Shown: in pieces, positions 5,925 to 8,137 of the stretch
How the letters are laid out: each line of letters begins with the position of its first letter
How positions within the stretch are numbered: position 1 is the first letter of the stretch
NCBI GenBank assembly: GCA_003222755.1
Contig: QHXA01000325.1
Span: 1-8,137 of the forward strand
Length of the DNA: 8,137 bases
Direction: 5' to 3'
From: Acidobacteriota bacterium
GTDB lineage: Bacteria > Acidobacteriota > Terriglobia > 20CM-2-55-15
Position numbers and translations under genes: made by a program
The notes under the pieces: generated by a model
Database searches by the model: none
The model's input: the letters and a program-made list of their open reading frames with translations, nothing else
What the model was told of the DNA's origin: nothing

Positions 5925-8137
5925 TTGTCGGTTCTCCTCGCGTTAATTCTCTTATTGCCTGCGGTGCCGGCGCATGGTGCGACCGGTGTGGACAGAGCGT
6001 TTGGAAATATCGGCCTCGCCTTTGAGCAGAATGAAGGACAGCTCGATCCGAAAGTAAAATTTCTGGCGCGAACCCATGGTTACAGTGTTTTTCTGACCAG
6101 CAATGAAGCAGTTATGCGATTCACGACGCCCAAGCCATTCGTGATTCGGATGAAGTTTTTGGGTCAGAAGCGGGATGCGCGGATTGATGGTGCGGAGGCG
6201 CTTGGCGGCACCACAAATTATTTATTGGGCAATGGCTCCTCGCGAACCCACATTCGTTCATATAAGAAAGTCCGATATTCCGAAATCTACCCCGGCATCG
6301 ATGTGGAGTATCACGGGAACGGGCGGTTCCTCGAGTACGATTTCGTCGTCAAACCGGGAGCGAATCCCGATAACATCCGCATCCGGTTTTCGGGAGTGCG
6401 CGGCGCGTCTGTGGATTCGTCCGGCGATCTCGTTCTGAAAACCGATGCCGATCCTCTCATACAAAGAAAACCGCGCGTGTACCAGGAGATCGATGGTCAT
6501 CAGCAGACTGTTGATGCGGCTCACCTGATCCGCGGAGATCGCGTCGGATTCAGGATTGGTCCGTATGACAAGACGAAGCCGCTCATCATCGATCCTGAGC
6601 TGGTGTACTCGACATTTTTCGGCGGGACGGGCACGGAGATCGCCTACGGAATTGCCGTGGACGCGCAGGGCGCCGTCTATATTGCCGGCGCTACAACCTC
6701 CAGTGACTTTCAAGTGCAGTCGCCGGCTCAGGCCGAATACAAGGGTGGATCGACGGACGCGTTTATTTTCAAGTTGGATCCCACGGGAACTCAGCTTGTT
6801 TATTCCACCTTTATCGGCGGGTCCGGTACGGACGAAGCACACAGCATCGCTGTGGATTCCGGCGGCAATGCCTACATTACCGGCTTTACTCAATCGAACG
6901 ACTTTCCCATTGTCAATGGTGTCCAGAAAGCGCGCGCAGGAGGGCAGGAAGCGTACGTCGTCAAGCTGAACAGTTCAGGCACGGCAATCGTGTATTCCAC
7001 ATATCTCGGCGGCTCAGCGGATGACCGCGGTACGGGCATTGTTGTAGACGCCGCCAACAATGCGTATGTAACAGGCGCGACCGCCTCTACAAACTTCCCG
7101 ATACTGAATCCGTATCAAGGCACGAATGCCGGCGGATTTGCCGACGGTTTCGTCACAAAGTTGGGTGCGGCAGGCAACCTCGTTTACTCGACATACGTCG
7201 GGGGCATCGGCAACGACAACCCGCTCGGCATCGCCGTCGATGCTACCGGCGCGGCCTACGTTACCGGTTGGACGACATCGGTCATTTTTCCACTCGTGAA
7301 CGCGTTCCAGACGAAGTTTGGAGGGCTCGACCAGCCGGTGGGATCCGATGATGTATTCGTGTTCAAGCTGAACCCAGCAGGCACCGCTCTTGATTATTCA
7401 ACATACATTGGCGGCATCGGCTCCGACGAAGGCACACGTATCGCCGTAGACTCCTCCGGCAACGCTTATGTGACGGGGGCTACAAACTCATTAAACTTCC
7501 CAACGGTTAAGCCGTATCAGTCCTCCCTATCCAACGGATCCGGTTTCGATGCATTCGTTCTCAAACTTGCTGCCGATGGAAAGTCGCTGCTGTTCTCCAC
7601 GTACTTTGGCGGCTTCCAAAATGAAAGCGGTAGTGGGATCGCGGTGGATGCGTCCGGCGCAGTTTACGTGGCCGGCTACACCACATCCTTCGATCTCCCG
7701 AGCGCAAACCAGATTCAAAGCTTTATCGGCGGCGATCGCGATGCAGTTGTCGCGAAGTTTGATCCCGCGGGCAACATCCTGGTGTTTTCCACATTTCTCG
7801 GCGGTTCGGGTACGGAGAGCGCGACGGGACTCACGATCGATGCGGCGGGAAACGTCTACGTCGTCGGTTTCACGACATCCGGAGACTTCAAGACAGCGAA
7901 TGCGATTCAGGCTGTGGATGCCGGGGGTCAAGATGTCTTCGTTGCGAAATTGGATGTCCGTGACATCGTTTCGTCATCGGAATTCCAGGTGGCGCCGGAG
8001 GGCGTCTCCTCTGTAGTCTCAAAGGGCACTCGAACAGATGCTGTTTTTGGATACGCAACCGGCGAACCTTTCGGTGCCGGCACACAACTCACCGGTTTGG
8101 CAATCATCGACCGGAAGCAAAACGGCGCGACGGTCAG
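5925..8137 (+). CDS. Secreted SBBP beta-propeller repeat protein, 3' truncated by window
   Basis: The frame is open for 737 codons from TTG 5925 to the window end with no stop. Residues 1-19 are a short hydrophobic signal peptide (SVLLALILLLPAVPAHGA) with an unusually non-basic start. Residues about 25-220 form the N-terminal domain usual for this family (annotated DUF7948 in recent databases, as I recall). It shows LAFEQNEGQLDPKVKFLART, TNYLLGN, a VRYSEIYPGIDVEYHGNGRF segment, LEYDFVVKPGANP, and KPLIIDPELVYST where the repeats begin. Residues 226 to about 676 hold seven repeats of about 64-70 residues. From residue about 680 a new region begins (FQVAPEG, then TGLAIIDRKQNGATV), probably the start of the C-terminal beta-sandwich domain seen in acidobacterial members. 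The protein is expected outside the cytoplasm as a structural or binding protein. No catalytic motif is visible and its ligand is unknown. The 613-base spacer makes it a separate transcription unit from the genes upstream. Confidence 0.88.
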   Translation, partial: MSVLLALILLLPAVPAHGATGVDRAFGNIGLAFEQNEGQLDPKVKFLARTHGYSVFLTSNEAVMRFTTPKPFVIRMKFLGQKRDARIDGAEALGGTTNYLLGNGSSRTHIRSYKKVRYSEIYPGIDVEYHGNGRFLEYDFVVKPGANPDNIRIRFSGVRGASVDSSGDLVLKTDADPLIQRKPRVYQEIDGHQQTVDAAHLIRGDRVGFRIGPYDKTKPLIIDPELVYSTFFGGTGTEIAYGIAVDAQGAVYIAGATTSSDFQVQSPAQAEYKGGSTDAFIFKLDPTGTQLVYSTFIGGSGTDEAHSIAVDSGGNAYITGFTQSNDFPIVNGVQKARAGGQEAYVVKLNSSGTAIVYSTYLGGSADDRGTGIVVDAANNAYVTGATASTNFPILNPYQGTNAGGFADGFVTKLGAAGNLVYSTYVGGIGNDNPLGIAVDATGAAYVTGWTTSVIFPLVNAFQTKFGGLDQPVGSDDVFVFKLNPAGTALDYSTYIGGIGSDEGTRIAVDSSGNAYVTGATNSLNFPTVKPYQSSLSNGSGFDAFVLKLAADGKSLLFSTYFGGFQNESGSGIAVDASGAVYVAGYTTSFDLPSANQIQSFIGGDRDAVVAKFDPAGNILVFSTFLGGSGTESATGLTIDAAGNVYVVGFTTSGDFKTANAIQAVDAGGQDVFVAKLDVRDIVSSSEFQVAPEGVSSVVSKGTRTDAVFGYATGEPFGAGTQLTGLAIIDRKQNGATV
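6600..7952 (+). repeat. Seven tandem SBBP propeller repeats within the coding sequence
   Basis: Each unit opens with an (L/I)xYST(Y/F)xGG-type strand, continues with GIAVDxxGNAYVTGxTxSxxFP and ends with DAFVxKLxxxG. Openings are at 6600 (LVYSTFFGG), 6795 (LVYSTFIGG), 6987 (IVYSTYLGG), 7179 (LVYSTYVGG), 7389 (LDYSTYIGG), 7587 (LLFSTYFGG) and 7779 (LVFSTFLGG). Spacing is 64-70 codons. Repeats 4 and 5 have extra loop residues. Seven units would fit one closed seven-bladed propeller, though SBBP copy number varies in the family. Confidence 0.85.

Noticed and set aside
6258..6893. 211-codon open frame on the - strand
   Set aside because: It is opposite the SBBP gene, and the long antisense frame comes from repeated GC-biased codons in the propeller repeats.
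6556..6969. 137-codon + strand frame inside the SBBP region
   Set aside because: It is a shifted reading of the same repeats, rich in Arg, Ser and Thr, without the SBBP motifs.
6600..7952. Regular spacing of similar DNA units, as in a CRISPR array or DNA satellite
   Set aside because: The similarity is at protein level with a period of about 192-210 bases in one open frame. DNA units are not identical and there are no spacers.

Overview
The window most likely comes from an Acidobacteriota genome of the Solibacter/Bryobacter kind. This is inferred from gene content and not from any database search. It holds Oar-like TonB-dependent receptors with very long barrels, a secreted c-type cytochrome joined to a copper monooxygenase-like module next to a receptor, an SBBP beta-propeller protein, and intergenic spacers rich in GC hairpins. 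All supported genes lie on the + strand.

Layout. (1) Positions 1-1866 are the C-terminal 621 residues of an outer-membrane TonB-dependent receptor, cut by the window edge. (2) Positions 1867-3043 are the wreck of a second receptor of the same superfamily. It has no start, signal peptide or plug. It keeps a middle segment in frame 1, then jumps at about 2884-2892 to the last 50 residues in frame 2, so most of the barrel is missing. (3) After a 132-base gap with a degenerate hairpin and a possible promoter comes an intact 440-residue exported protein (3176-4498). It has a CXXCH haem site followed by a PHM/DBH-like type II copper monooxygenase module with the expected His and Met ligands. (4) Sixteen bases downstream is a gene for a secreted protein with a C-terminal PKD/Ig-like domain (4515-5311). 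It is broken by a frameshift at about 4881-4897. (5) Positions 5312-5924 hold no credible gene but several hairpins. They include an 11-bp perfect stem at 5473-5500 followed by two smaller ones, and a 16-bp stem with a 2-base bulge at 5773-5809. (6) From 5925 (TTG start, strong Shine-Dalgarno) to the end runs a secreted SBBP-repeat protein with an N-terminal domain, seven propeller repeats and the start of a C-terminal domain. It is cut by the window end.

How the parts may work together. The receptor or receptors, the haem/copper exported protein and the PKD-like secreted protein could form one envelope module, with uptake across the outer membrane and periplasmic oxidation of a small organic molecule. 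The substrate cannot be read from the sequence. The two lesions in the receptor remnant and the frameshift in the PKD-like gene fall within about 3 kb, on both sides of an intact gene. Either the locus is decaying, or the assembly has errors and chimeric joins here. This choice decides how the module should be read.
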